Assembly (NCBI RefSeq): GCF_001437075.1
Contig: NZ_JQBX01000001.1
Span: 107,058-171,057, forward strand
Length of the DNA: 64,000 nt
Direction of reading: 5' to 3'
Source of the DNA: Pediococcus stilesii
GTDB taxonomy: Bacteria; Bacillota; Bacilli; Lactobacillales; Lactobacillaceae
Part shown: one piece after another, positions 25,995 to 35,428 of the stretch
Numbering within the stretch: position 1 is the stretch's first letter
Layout of the letters: each line of letters begins with the position of its first letter
Program-made: the position numbers and the translations under genes
Notes under the pieces: model-generated
Seen by the model: only the letters and a program-made list of their open reading frames with translations
Database searches by the model: none
Told to the model about the DNA's origin: nothing

Positions 25995-27686
25995 TTATTC
26001 CACTGAAACTAAGAATGGATAAACTGGTTGGTCACCTTCATGAATTTCAATTTCAAGATCATCGTCAATGTCAAGAATTGCATTTCGAAGTTCATCAGCT
26101 TGTTCTTTATTTGCATCTTTTCCATAAATAACAGTCACAATCTCGCTATCTTCCTCGAGCATCAAGTTCACCATCTCAATCGTTGCATCCATCAGATCGG
26201 ATGCCGTGTTGACAATTTCGCCATCAACCAAGCCCATGTAGTCGTCTTTATGGATTTCACGTCCGTCCAACGTTGTGTCTCGAACCGCAATTGTCACCGA
26301 ACCACTTTTTACAGTATCTAGGTTCGCTTCCATTGCTTCAGCATTATCGTCTAAAGCTTCTTCCGGATTAAATTCAAGCATCGCTGCCATTCCCTGTGCG
26401 ATGGTTCGACTATGAATGATTTTAGTCGGAATCTCAGCGACTTCCACAGCCTGTTCAGCAGCTAAAAAGATGTTTTTATTATTAGGCAAAACAATTGCCT
26501 GTTTGGCACCAGAATTATTAATCATCGCCACAATATCAGCGGTACTTGGGTTCATTGTTTGCCCACCGCTGATAATATGAGTTACTCCTAAACTATTAAA
26601 CAGTTTCGAAATTCCTGCTCCCGAAGAGATCGCAATAACTGCTGTTTCAGGTGCTTCTTGCTTCTCGGGGGTCGCTACTGGTGTATCATCTTGCTCAATG
26701 ATTTCTTCTTGTTGCCAGCGCATATTGTCAATTTTAATTTTGGTAATATCACCAAATTGTTGTCCCCAAGCTAAAACGTCTCCGGGGTGTTCCGTATGAA
26801 CGTGAACCTTAACAACCTCATCATCATTAATAACCAATAACGAATCACCAAGACCAGCTAAATATTCATAGAAAGTATCATAATCAAATTCTTTAGAAAC
26901 TTGAAGACCTTTCCCTAAACGAACCATCATTTGAGTACAATATCCATACTTGATGTCTTCAGGATTGATTTTTCCTTGTACACTTTGATGATGTTTGGCA
27001 TCAACCATCTCGTTAATTTCAGCCTCGTCTGGTTCATGCTTATATTCGGAAACATCTTTACCATTTAAAACGTCACTAAAGGCGTCAAAAACAAAAACTA
27101 AGCCTTGTCCACCAGAATCAACCACTCCGACCTCTTTGAGAACCGGAAGGAGGTCTGTTGTTGTCTTCAAGGCCTCATTTGCAGCAACGTCAATTGTCTG
27201 CATGATTTCGGCCAGATTCTCGCTATTCTTAACGGCCTCATTTCCCGCTTCTGCTGCTTTTCTAACGACGGTTAAAATAGTTCCCTCTGTCGGCTTCATT
27301 ACCGCTTTATAGGCTGTTTTTGCCCCATTAGCAATGGCATCCGCTAAATCCTTAGCCGTCAAGGTTGTTTTTCCTTCAACGCTTTTAGCAAATCCTCTAA
27401 AAATTTGTGATAAAATCACACCTGAATTTCCTCTAGCCCCCATTAACAAACCCTTGGCTAAAGAAGCTGCCAAATGTCCCACTTCTGTGCTAGCATCATC
27501 AGCTTCATACTTAGCACCACTTTCAAGTGAGAGACTCATATTTGTTCCCGTATCTCCATCAGGGACCGGAAAAACGTTCAATGAGTTTATAAAATCAGCG
27601 TTCATCTTTAAACGATCGGAACTGGCTTGCACCATTTGATCGAAAATATCATTAGTAATCAATGTTTCTATTGCTTCCAAATTCAT
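25995..27686 (-). CDS. fakA: Fatty acid kinase catalytic subunit FakA
   Basis: FakA phosphorylates host or medium fatty acids held by FakB proteins so they can enter phospholipid synthesis. The 563-residue protein has the DhaL-like kinase domain with NVFPVPDGDTGTNMSLS at about residues 36-52 and RGNSGVILSQ near 105, a middle domain, and a C-terminal EDD/DegV-like part. Older databases call it a DAK2-domain protein. It is preceded at 20 bases by asp23, the usual Firmicutes pair. Confidence 0.93.
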   Translation of the reverse strand: MNLEAIETLITNDIFDQMVQASSDRLKMNADFINSLNVFPVPDGDTGTNMSLSLESGAKYEADDASTEVGHLAASLAKGLLMGARGNSGVILSQIFRGFAKSVEGKTTLTAKDLADAIANGAKTAYKAVMKPTEGTILTVVRKAAEAGNEAVKNSENLAEIMQTIDVAANEALKTTTDLLPVLKEVGVVDSGGQGLVFVFDAFSDVLNGKDVSEYKHEPDEAEINEMVDAKHHQSVQGKINPEDIKYGYCTQMMVRLGKGLQVSKEFDYDTFYEYLAGLGDSLLVINDDEVVKVHVHTEHPGDVLAWGQQFGDITKIKIDNMRWQQEEIIEQDDTPVATPEKQEAPETAVIAISSGAGISKLFNSLGVTHIISGGQTMNPSTADIVAMINNSGAKQAIVLPNNKNIFLAAEQAVEVAEIPTKIIHSRTIAQGMAAMLEFNPEEALDDNAEAMEANLDTVKSGSVTIAVRDTTLDGREIHKDDYMGLVDGEIVNTASDLMDATIEMVNLMLEEDSEIVTVIYGKDANKEQADELRNAILDIDDDLEIEIHEGDQPVYPFLVSVE

Positions 27687-27705
27687 TATCCTCCCGACTC
27701 AGCGA

Positions 27706-28068
27706 TTAATCGTTGAGTGCCTTCACACCTTGAACAAAGACATTGACCGAATTCGCAGAGATGCCAAGCATTGATTCTAGGTTGTACTTAACTTTTGATT
27801 GTACATTTTTTGAAATTTCAGAAATTTTAGTTCCATATCCCACAATAATATAAACATCAATGGAGATACCGTTTTGTTCTTGTTTAATAACCACACCACG
27901 GGCATAGTTTTCTCTTTTAAGAATCTCGTTTATGTTGTCACGGATTTGGTTTTTACTAGCCATTCCCACAACACCGTAATTGTCCGTTGCGGCACCACCA
28001 ACAACCGTTGCAATCACATCATTTGAAACATCAATTGTTCCATTTTTTGTTTTGATCTTGACAGCCAT
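27706..28068 (-). CDS. Asp23/Gls24 family protein
   Basis: This 120-residue protein of the Asp23/YloU family is usually found before fakA. It contains TIDVSNDVIATVVGGAA, YGVVGMASKN and ISIDVYIIVGYGTKI, which match the family. Asp23-type proteins are linked to cell-envelope stress, but the role of the fakA-linked copy is not known. A second family member lies at 47592-48023. An extended -10 promoter is present upstream at 28105-28133. Confidence 0.93.
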   Translation of the reverse strand: MAVKIKTKNGTIDVSNDVIATVVGGAATDNYGVVGMASKNQIRDNINEILKRENYARGVVIKQEQNGISIDVYIIVGYGTKISEISKNVQSKVKYNLESMLGISANSVNVFVQGVKALND

Positions 28069-28104
28069 AATTCTGCCTCCTTAGTATTTATCTATACCAA
28101 CGAT

Positions 28105-28133
28105 ATTTTACCATATCTTATACATGCAATAAA
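28105..28133 (-). promoter_or_regulatory. Promoter of asp23-fakA
   Basis: TAAAAT (28105-28110) preceded by TGG is an extended -10; the -35 17 bases away is a weak TTTATT (28128-28133). Confidence 0.45.
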
Positions 28134-28278
28134 TACAAGAAAGAACCACGTATTTACGCGCTAAATGCTATTATACCGAGAAATTTCATTGATTCCAATA
28201 AAAGCTTTTAAGTGACAATGATTTGGAAAACGTAACGTTCTAAATGAGTGTCAAGGATAATTACTTGAAAGTTTCCTA

Positions 28279-28307
28279 TTGCAATGTAACGGGCAATATG
28301 ATAAATT
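28279..28307 (+). promoter_or_regulatory. Promoter of rpmB
   Basis: TTGCAA (28279-28284) and TAAATT (28302-28307) are 17 bases apart, with TGA before the -10. It lies about 60 bases upstream of the rpmB start. Confidence 0.55.
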
Positions 28308-28367
28308 ATTATGGTAATTGAAATAGAATTCTATAGAACAATAGAAGTGACAAAGGAGGGTTTCGAT

Positions 28368-28553
28368 ATGGCAAAAGATTTTGTCACAGGTAAGCACACA
28401 AGCTTTGGAAATACTCGTTCACATGCTTTGAACCACAGTCGCCGAAGCTGGAAGCCAAATTTACAAAAAGTTCGTATCTTAGTTGACGGCAAGCCCAAAC
28501 GTGTTTGGGTATCTGCTCGAGCTTTAAAATCAGGTAAAGTTACACGCGTATAA
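28368..28553 (+). CDS. rpmB: 50S ribosomal protein L28
   Basis: L28 is a small basic 50S protein. The 61-residue product starts [20 protein letters not shown] and ends with [16 protein letters not shown], as usual. The frame extends upstream to 28311, but AAAGGAGGG lies just before the ATG at 28368, which fixes the start. It is on the plus strand, divergent from asp23-fakA and convergent with the thiN end of the next operon, sharing one two-way terminator with it. Confidence 0.98.
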   Translation: MAKDFVTGKHTSFGNTRSHALNHSRRSWKPNLQKVRILVDGKPKRVWVSARALKSGKVTRV

Positions 28554-28554
28554 T

Positions 28555-28590
28555 AAAAAAGATTGGTTATTAATTTAACCAATCTTTTTT
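28555..28590. terminator. Two-way terminator between rpmB and thiN
   Basis: AAAAAAGATTGGTTA and TAACCAATCTTTTTT form a perfect stem with A and T runs on both sides, two bases after the rpmB stop and 30 bases after the thiN stop. Confidence 0.9.
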
Positions 28591-28620
28591 GTTATATAAA
28601 TTTTTGTGTAAGCAACTAAG

Positions 28621-29262
28621 CTAATCTTTACTTTGAATCACAGCAACTAAACCGTTGCTAAGATAAACCGTTGCCTTGTTACCGATAAATTCGTTACTAA
28701 CAAAAGCACGAGCATTTGACACCATTTCGTTGTGTAATTGATATTTTTCATCGTCAAGAGTCAAAGCATCAATTTGAGTTAGCGGGATGAACGATAAATA
28801 CTTATATCCCTCGATTTTATCTATTGTGTGTTTTCCCGAGTTATAGAAAGTAATGTTATTCTGGCGATCGATTAATTCAATCTGCTCTGCATACATCCTA
28901 AAACGATCTTGAAGTACCATTAGAACATTTGCCAATAGATGGTCTAATCGCCCACCACTGATTCCAAACACGCGAATATGTGCTTTTGGATCCCTCTCTA
29001 AGACAAATTGAACCCCCGATTCCGTATCCGTATCATCCTTAATCGGATTTAACTTTACAACTTCTTTAAAACCGACCTCAATTTGGTCTAGCTCTTTTGA
29101 ATCAACAGAGTCAAAATCTCCTAACGCAATGCTCCCTTGTTTGTCTGCCTTTAGCAGGTTTAACGCTCCTCGATCAACGCCAATCCATTCCCCACGATAT
29201 TCTTGCCAATCATCGGGTAAATTTTTTGACGTTCCGCCAACTAATAGGTTAAAAGTTTTCAT
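28621..29262 (-). CDS. thiN: Thiamine pyrophosphokinase
   Basis: This enzyme converts thiamine and ATP to thiamine diphosphate. The 213-residue protein has GVDRGALNLL, the ALGDFDSVD motif near residue 45, and SGGRLDHLLANV in the middle. Length is normal. It is the last gene of the gmk-thiN cluster and overlaps rpe by one base. The order rsgA-rpe-thiN is common in Firmicutes. Confidence 0.95.
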   Translation of the reverse strand: MKTFNLLVGGTSKNLPDDWQEYRGEWIGVDRGALNLLKADKQGSIALGDFDSVDSKELDQIEVGFKEVVKLNPIKDDTDTESGVQFVLERDPKAHIRVFGISGGRLDHLLANVLMVLQDRFRMYAEQIELIDRQNNITFYNSGKHTIDKIEGYKYLSFIPLTQIDALTLDDEKYQLHNEMVSNARAFVSNEFIGNKATVYLSNGLVAVIQSKD

Positions 29263-29909
29263 TATTTTGTTAGGTCCTTTAACGTTTGAACTTGCTTTGA
29301 ATAATCCTCAGCGTCAAAAACGTAGGATCCAGCAACGGCAACATCCACACCAGCGTCATACACCGCACGAACATTTTGTTCACCGATTCCGCCATCGATT
29401 TCGATGTCAAACTCCAAGCCCCTTGCCTGTCGTAAGGCGGATAAACGTTTTACTTTACTAATCGAAGTCTCAAGAAACTTTTGTCCCCCAAATCCGGGAT
29501 TAACGGACATAATTAAAACTTGATCAACCTCTGGTAATAATTCTTCAAGCGCCGTCAACGGTGTTCCAGGATTAATGACCACTTCGGCTTGTGCTCCAGC
29601 ATTTTTGATAATTTGGATAGCTCTTGCAATATGCTGCGTACTTTCAACGTGCACTCCGACAATGCTAGCACCAGCTTTTACAAATTTTTCAACATAATTT
29701 TCTGGATTTTGAATCATTAAATGGACGTCTAGTTTAATATTGGTTGATTTTGCCAATCCTTCAACTGTGTTTAATCCGTAGCTGAGATTTGGAACGAAAC
29801 TACCATCCATCACATCCACATGCAGATAATCGGCACCTTGAACTTTATTAATATCATCCATTAAGTTGGCTGGATTTGCGCTTAAAATTGATGGGGCTAC
29901 TTTAATCAT
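29262..29909 (-). CDS. rpe: Ribulose-phosphate 3-epimerase
   Basis: Rpe interconverts ribulose 5-phosphate and xylulose 5-phosphate in the pentose phosphate and phosphoketolase routes. The 215-residue TIM-barrel shows LHVDVMDGSFVPNLSYG near residue 30, DVHLMIQNP, VNPGFGGQKF and the late DGGIGEQN, all typical. It overlaps rsgA by four bases and thiN by one, so translation is coupled across the three genes. Confidence 0.97.
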   Translation of the reverse strand: MIKVAPSILSANPANLMDDINKVQGADYLHVDVMDGSFVPNLSYGLNTVEGLAKSTNIKLDVHLMIQNPENYVEKFVKAGASIVGVHVESTQHIARAIQIIKNAGAQAEVVINPGTPLTALEELLPEVDQVLIMSVNPGFGGQKFLETSISKVKRLSALRQARGLEFDIEIDGGIGEQNVRAVYDAGVDVAVAGSYVFDAEDYSKQVQTLKDLTK

Positions 29910-30835
29910 TTTTTCTTCCTCCGGTCCTTTTTTTGGTATCCTTTTCTTTTGTACTCAGGCTTTTGACTCCTGATTAATTCAATAAACTGTTCATAATTTG
30001 TATAACGACTACCAATAATGGTGCCATCCTCAACAGCGGCTTTTACGGCGCATCCTGGTTCATTTAGATGAAGGCATTCCCTAAATCGACAGTTTAACCC
30101 AATCTTTTGAAACTCTTTAAAATAATTTTTCAACTCTGAATCGGTCATTTCAAAAACGGCATAAGTTGAAAAACCGGGTGTATCAGCAACTAGTCCATCA
30201 TCAATCGGAATTAGAGATACTTTCCTAGTCGTATGTTTTCCTCGATTCAAGGCCTGAGATACTTCACCCGTTTCAATATTTAGTTTCGCATCGATTCGAT
30301 TCAAAAGCGTTGATTTACCGGCTCCCGTCTGTCCCATAAAAATTGTTAGTTGATTTTTAAAGGTTTCACGAAGCCTGACTAAATCCTGATCGGGTTGCAG
30401 CTGCTCAGGGAAAATAACTTGATAGCCAATTTTCTGGTAGTAACTTGCAATGGCCTTTAAATCCTTAAACTGATCTTCGTTTAAAAGATCCGTTTTAGAA
30501 AAATAAAGAATGGCCGAAATGTTTTTTTCTTCCAATGCGACCAGTTGACGATCTAACAAATTTGAAGAAAAACTTGGTTGCGTCGCAGCAGTAACAACCA
30601 CCGCTTGATCAATATTCGCAAGTGGCGGACGAACCAACTCGTTTACACGAGGACGGATAGCCGTTATATATCCTGTATCATTTTCACTTTCTTTAAATTC
30701 AACAATGTCTCCCACTAAAGGGCTCGTTTTTTTATTTCGAAAGTTTCCTCGTGCTCGTGTTCTTACAATTTTTTGATCTTCTGTTAAAACGTCATAAAAC
30801 CCTGCTAATAATTGGATGATTTGTCCAGTATGCAT
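29906..30835 (-). CDS. rsgA: Ribosome small subunit-dependent GTPase A
   Basis: RsgA is a circularly permuted GTPase that checks late 30S assembly. The protein has an OB-fold N-terminus, the G4-like motif YFSKTDLL, the P-loop GQTGAGKSTLLN after it (permuted order), DTPGFS, and a zinc-binding CRFRECLHLNEPGC near residue 250. The frame extends to 30847, but GGAGGGGG lies before the ATG at 30835, giving 309 residues. It follows prkC, the usual neighbour. Confidence 0.96.
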   Translation of the reverse strand: MHTGQIIQLLAGFYDVLTEDQKIVRTRARGNFRNKKTSPLVGDIVEFKESENDTGYITAIRPRVNELVRPPLANIDQAVVVTAATQPSFSSNLLDRQLVALEEKNISAILYFSKTDLLNEDQFKDLKAIASYYQKIGYQVIFPEQLQPDQDLVRLRETFKNQLTIFMGQTGAGKSTLLNRIDAKLNIETGEVSQALNRGKHTTRKVSLIPIDDGLVADTPGFSTYAVFEMTDSELKNYFKEFQKIGLNCRFRECLHLNEPGCAVKAAVEDGTIIGSRYTNYEQFIELIRSQKPEYKRKGYQKKDRRKKK

Positions 30836-30846
30836 ATCCCCCTCCA

Positions 30847-32373
30847 CTATTTAGCAACCGTAAAAGTGATTGTCGTGACCCGTGGGACAACGACTTGACC
30901 GGAAATTACGTCTTGTGAAATAATCCGGTCATCATCAAAGCGATCGGTTGCAATCTCTTTCTTTTTAATTTTAAATCCCTTGTCCTCTAACTGCTTTTTG
31001 GTGCTCGTGTAGTCACTTCCGACGTAATTATCAACATCAAAGCTATTTGGTCCTTTACTAATTACCACATTCACTTTAATACCTTCCTGGACATACTTAC
31101 CAGTTTCAGGCAACGTCTCAACAACTTTATTATACCCCGCCTTATCATCAGCTTCTTTGGTAATTTTTCCAACACCCAAATTAGCCTTGGAAAGCTTAGT
31201 TGTTGCCTCTTTTTGATTTAATCCCTCTAAACTAGGAACTTGCACCATTTGTGGACTACTTAGTTTAAAGGCAATAAAAATTCCTAAAATAAATGCGACA
31301 GCAGCCATAAAGGTAAATAATGCTCGTCGCCTTAAGGGATGTCGGTGCTTAGGTCGATGCATTTCCTCTTCGGAATTTTTTGAAGTTTCCTTTGGAGGAC
31401 GAGGATTATTGTACCGATTATTCATTTTAACCTCAATCGGTCGTGTTTTTTCAATTTCTTCGGGTTGTAAATTTTGATTGATTTCCGTTTGATCCAAAAC
31501 AATCGTTCGATCGGTTAGCGAATCCTCTATAAATTTTGGTTCATTTGCCCGGTCGGGTTCCAAGACCGTTTTTAAATCATCCGCCATCTCAGCTACATTT
31601 TTATAGCGATCTGTGGGGTTCTTCGCGGTTGCTTTCAAAACCACGTTTTCTAACGACTGTGGAATTTTATCATTAAAATCTTTGACCAGTGGTAATTGGT
31701 CTTGATAATGCTTGACAGCAATTGAAACCGCACTTTCTCCTTCAAACGGAACTTTACCAGTCAGCATCTCAAAAAGAATGATCCCCAGAGAATAAATGTC
31801 GGATTGTTGAGTGGCAATGTGTCCACGCACTTGTTCAGGTGATAAATACTGAACCGAGCCAATGACCGCATTGGTTCGAGTAAAACTACTCTGTTGATTC
31901 GCAATTGCAATCCCAAAATCGGTTATTTTGGCATTTCCATGGGTATCGATCAAAACATTTTGTGGCTTTAAATCGCGATGAATGATTCCATGCCGGTGAG
32001 CAGTTTGGACACCGTTCAAAATTTGTCCCATCAAGTTAACAACTTGATCTAGCGGGATCGGAAACTTATCTCGGATGTACTGCTTTAAATCCGTTCCTTC
32101 AACGTACTCCATCACCAAGTAGTTCATCCCGTGTTCTTCGCCAATATCATAAACACCAACAATATTTGGATGCACTAGCTCGGTTGTTGATAGGACTTCT
32201 CTTTGAAAACGCTTAATTGCCGATAGATCATCTTGCATGTCAAAACGAACCAGTTTAACAGCAACGTCCCGATCTAAAATCAAATCGTGTGCTAGATAAA
32301 CATTTGCCATGCCACCCTCACCGAGTGAACGAATAATCTTATACCGTCCGTTTAAGGTTTGATTAGGGGTCAT
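30847..32373 (-). CDS. prkC: Serine/threonine protein kinase with PASTA domains
   Basis: PrkC-type kinases (also StkP or PknB) sense cell-wall fragments and control division and wall synthesis. The 508-residue protein has the kinase domain with GEGGMANVY near residue 19, HRDLKPQN, ITDFGIA and the activation segment GSVQYLSPEQ. A linker rich in R and K leads to one membrane segment near residue 355, followed by only two outside PASTA repeats. Many lactobacillus homologues have three or four, so this one is short. It directly follows prpC. Confidence 0.95.
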   Translation of the reverse strand: MTPNQTLNGRYKIIRSLGEGGMANVYLAHDLILDRDVAVKLVRFDMQDDLSAIKRFQREVLSTTELVHPNIVGVYDIGEEHGMNYLVMEYVEGTDLKQYIRDKFPIPLDQVVNLMGQILNGVQTAHRHGIIHRDLKPQNVLIDTHGNAKITDFGIAIANQQSSFTRTNAVIGSVQYLSPEQVRGHIATQQSDIYSLGIILFEMLTGKVPFEGESAVSIAVKHYQDQLPLVKDFNDKIPQSLENVVLKATAKNPTDRYKNVAEMADDLKTVLEPDRANEPKFIEDSLTDRTIVLDQTEINQNLQPEEIEKTRPIEVKMNNRYNNPRPPKETSKNSEEEMHRPKHRHPLRRRALFTFMAAVAFILGIFIAFKLSSPQMVQVPSLEGLNQKEATTKLSKANLGVGKITKEADDKAGYNKVVETLPETGKYVQEGIKVNVVISKGPNSFDVDNYVGSDYTSTKKQLEDKGFKIKKKEIATDRFDDDRIISQDVISGQVVVPRVTTITFTVAK

Positions 32374-33117
32374 TTAGTCCGCCCCCGTTTCCATCTGAAC
32401 AATTAGCGTTGTAATATTATCATATCCGCCACCTTGATTTGCCATTTCAACCAATTGGCTTACTTTTTGTTCTAGTTCGACCGTACTTAACAGAACGTTT
32501 TTAATCATTTCATCTGAAACAAAGTTGGTTAGTCCATCCGTGCATAGTAATATCTCATCGTTTTCATGCACGTCAAAAACTTTAATTTCAGCTTCGGCCT
32601 GATCCGAAATGCCTAGTGTTTTTGTTATAACATTTTTATCGGGATGATTTTGGGCCTCTTCAGGAGTGATTTTCCCCATTTTAAGCAATTCATTAACCAA
32701 TGAATGATCGGTTGACAGTTGCTTTAGTCCAATCTGTGGGTTAAATAAATAGCAGCGACTATCTCCCAAATTTGCTACTACAACTTTTCCGCCAAGAAAA
32801 AGCGCTAAAACAATCGTTGTTCCCATGCCATTTAGATTTTTATAATGCTTAGAGGCCTGTAAAATTTTATGATTTTCAAGGGCTAATTGCCGTACCAACC
32901 AGTCTTTTGCATCTTTAACATTGTTGACGTCCGAAGTTTCAAATAAATATCCGATGTGTGACACAGCCATCTCGGATGCAACATCTCCACCCCGATTGCC
33001 CCCAACTCCATCTGCTACAATAGTTAAAATTGAATTGGAATCATTCTTAAAAATTCCAACATAATCCTGGTTAGTTTTCCGAACTTGTCCCTTATCAGAT
33101 AGGTACGCGTATTTCAT
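32374..33117 (-). CDS. prpC: PP2C-type protein phosphatase
   Basis: PrpC (Stp) removes phosphate from targets of PrkC. The 247-residue product has the PP2C motifs KGQVRKTNQDYVG at the start, VADGVGGNRGGDVAS, NLGDSRCYLF and LLCTDGLTNFV, with metal-binding aspartates in each. The frame reaches 33126 through a TTG, but the ATG at 33117 gives the usual N-terminus. It lies directly before prkC with no gap, as in most relatives. Confidence 0.96.
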   Translation of the reverse strand: MKYAYLSDKGQVRKTNQDYVGIFKNDSNSILTIVADGVGGNRGGDVASEMAVSHIGYLFETSDVNNVKDAKDWLVRQLALENHKILQASKHYKNLNGMGTTIVLALFLGGKVVVANLGDSRCYLFNPQIGLKQLSTDHSLVNELLKMGKITPEEAQNHPDKNVITKTLGISDQAEAEIKVFDVHENDEILLCTDGLTNFVSDEMIKNVLLSTVELEQKVSQLVEMANQGGGYDNITTLIVQMETGAD

Positions 33118-33126
33118 ATCTACCAA

Positions 33127-34461
33127 TCACTTCACTTTTTTTAAATTAGCAATGAAGAAGCCATCCGATCCAAAATCATCTGGATAAATGTTGAGACTCA
33201 AATCATTGCGATCTTTTTTTACCTTTTTAGCAGTTTCCGTTCTCTGTAACTCAAATTCGGGATGGCTTGCTAAAAATTGATTAATCGTATCCTGATTTTC
33301 TTTACGCAGGATTGTACAAGTACTATATGTCAAAATCCCGCCATTTTTCACCATCTTTGAAACATTATCCAAAATTGCAAGTTGAACCTGATGAAGATCA
33401 CTACTGTCCTTCTTGCTTTTCAAATAACGAATTTCAGGCTTACGTCGAATCAAACCCAATCCTGAGCAAGGTGCATCAACCAAAATTCGATCGAAGTGGT
33501 CGTTTAAATCTGGACGGGCCTTTTCGGCATCCTGAACTTCAGCATCAATATTGGTCAAGTGCATTCTTTGGGCATTTTGTGTAATCAATTTAACACGACT
33601 ATCATAGACATCCCATGCTAACACTTTACCATTTTGACCGATTTTTTCAGCAATTTGTGTTGTTTTTCCACCAGGTGCTGCACAGGCGTCTAGAACCACT
33701 TGATCAGGTTCTAACTGCATTGTTTCGGCGACTAGCATCGCTGATTCATCCTGAACCGTGATGTCGCCATCAATGTAGCTTCGACTTTCTGAGATGCTGG
33801 GCCCTTTACTTAATTTTAGCCCATCCTGTGCGATCTTACTGGACGTAACTTGATAATCGTATTCTAAATCTTTAATAATATCAGCATGACTCTTATTCCA
33901 TCGATTCACTCTGACAGATAAATTAGCCGGCTGATTAACGCTTTCCAAAATTGAAGTGCATTTTTCAACACCCAATTCATATGAAAGTTGATCCACGATC
34001 CAGGGAGCAACGCTGTACTGAACTGAAAGCCGTTCAACCGGATTCTGAATTCGGCTGAAGTCCGGTTTCCCATTTCGTTGGTAAGAGCGTAGAACGCCTG
34101 TAACCATTTTTCTAATTCCATCATTTCCACGTAGTTTAGCAATTTCAATTGATTCATTAAAAATTGCAAAATCCGGGATCCGATCTAAAAACTCCATTTG
34201 AAAAATCGCCGTTCTAAGTAAATTAATTACCCAACGTGGTGTTAATTCTGGCTTTCGAACAAAATCGGATAGGTAGTAATCCAAAGTCAATCGGTGTTGT
34301 AAGACGCCATAAACTAATTCCGTTAATAGATTTTTATCAACGTCAATTAAATTAGAATTTTTGATATCCTGATTTAATTGAATATTTGAAAACGATCCAT
34401 CATCCACTTTTTCTAAAATGTTAACTGCTATATTTCGTGCACTATTATTTTGATCTGTCAT
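33127..34461 (-). CDS. rsmB: 16S rRNA (cytosine-967-C5)-methyltransferase
   Basis: RsmB methylates C967 of 16S rRNA using SAM. The 444-residue protein has an N-terminal NusB-like helical domain (ARNIAVNILEKV) and a C-terminal methyltransferase with DACAAPGGKTTQ near residue 255, DAPCSGLGLIRRKPE with the active cysteine, and TYSTCTI. The frame extends to a GTG at 34497, but the ATG at 34461 with AGGAAAG upstream was chosen. It overlaps the end of fmt by 17 bases. Confidence 0.95.
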   Translation of the reverse strand: MTDQNNSARNIAVNILEKVDDGSFSNIQLNQDIKNSNLIDVDKNLLTELVYGVLQHRLTLDYYLSDFVRKPELTPRWVINLLRTAIFQMEFLDRIPDFAIFNESIEIAKLRGNDGIRKMVTGVLRSYQRNGKPDFSRIQNPVERLSVQYSVAPWIVDQLSYELGVEKCTSILESVNQPANLSVRVNRWNKSHADIIKDLEYDYQVTSSKIAQDGLKLSKGPSISESRSYIDGDITVQDESAMLVAETMQLEPDQVVLDACAAPGGKTTQIAEKIGQNGKVLAWDVYDSRVKLITQNAQRMHLTNIDAEVQDAEKARPDLNDHFDRILVDAPCSGLGLIRRKPEIRYLKSKKDSSDLHQVQLAILDNVSKMVKNGGILTYSTCTILRKENQDTINQFLASHPEFELQRTETAKKVKKDRNDLSLNIYPDDFGSDGFFIANLKKVK

Positions 34462-35407
34462 TATCGATAATTTGCTTTCCTGGATGTAAGTTTTCACCTA
34501 CGCCATTGAGGTAGTCTGTAATTGTCATTTTTTGCTTTCCAGCAGGTTGTAATTCTTCAATGCTTATCACACCGTTTGATCCCGTTGCAACAAGTAACTC
34601 GTGCTTACTTTTTTCAACGATTTGGCCCGGTCGTAGATCTGTTTGGCGGTCAATAACGCTTGTTTTCCAAAGCTTTGTTCGTTTTCCTTCCATAATGACG
34701 TAAGCCACCGGAAATGGTCGTAATCCACGAACTTTTGCATCAACCAATCGAGCTGGCAAATTAATGTCAATTTCTTCTTGCTCAGGACTAATATTTGGCG
34801 AAAAACTTACCTTTGTTTCATCTTGCTCCAAAGGCTGTACTTTACCATCAATTAAGTCCGGTAGCGTTTGCATCAACAAATCGCGACCCAAAAGACTTAA
34901 TTTGTCAAACATTGTTCCCACATCATCTTGCGCTGTAATTGGAATTTTTGCGGATGCGAGCATTTTACCGGCATCCATCTTTTTGACCATGTAAATAATG
35001 GTAACCCCGGTTTCTTTGTCCCCATTCATAATGGCATAATGTACGGGAGCTCCTCCACGATATTGAGGTAAAAGTGATGCATGAACGTTAACCGCCGCAA
35101 TCTTAACTGAGTCGATTAAACTCATCGGTAAAAACTGCCCAAAGGCCGCTGTAACAATCAAGTCCGCATTTAAAGCAATCAATTCTTGCAGTTCTTCGCT
35201 ACCGCTCAGCTTCTCCGGCTGGTAGACCTTAATATCATTTTGAACCGCGACCTTTTTAACTGGGCTCGGAGTTAGAATATGCTTACGACCAACTTTTCGG
35301 TCCGGTTGCGTTACAGCTGCGATCACATCATAATTTTTGTCATCAACTAAACTTTGTAAAATTGGAGCTGAAAATTCTGGAGTTCCCATAAAAATAACTG
35401 ATTTCAT
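34445..35407 (-). CDS. fmt: Methionyl-tRNA formyltransferase
   Basis: Fmt formylates initiator methionyl-tRNA. The 320-residue protein starts with MGTPEFSAPILQSL and has the active-site region NVHASLLPQYRGGAP near residue 108 and a C-terminal tRNA-binding domain. Length is normal. It lies between priA and rsmB; the order priA-fmt-rsmB-prpC-prkC-rsgA-rpe-thiN is the common Firmicutes cluster. Confidence 0.97.
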   Translation of the reverse strand: MKSVIFMGTPEFSAPILQSLVDDKNYDVIAAVTQPDRKVGRKHILTPSPVKKVAVQNDIKVYQPEKLSGSEELQELIALNADLIVTAAFGQFLPMSLIDSVKIAAVNVHASLLPQYRGGAPVHYAIMNGDKETGVTIIYMVKKMDAGKMLASAKIPITAQDDVGTMFDKLSLLGRDLLMQTLPDLIDGKVQPLEQDETKVSFSPNISPEQEEIDINLPARLVDAKVRGLRPFPVAYVIMEGKRTKLWKTSVIDRQTDLRPGQIVEKSKHELLVATGSNGVISIEELQPAGKQKMTITDYLNGVGENLHPGKQIIDNDRSK

Positions 35408-35428
35408 GAATAAACCTGCCTTCTAATA

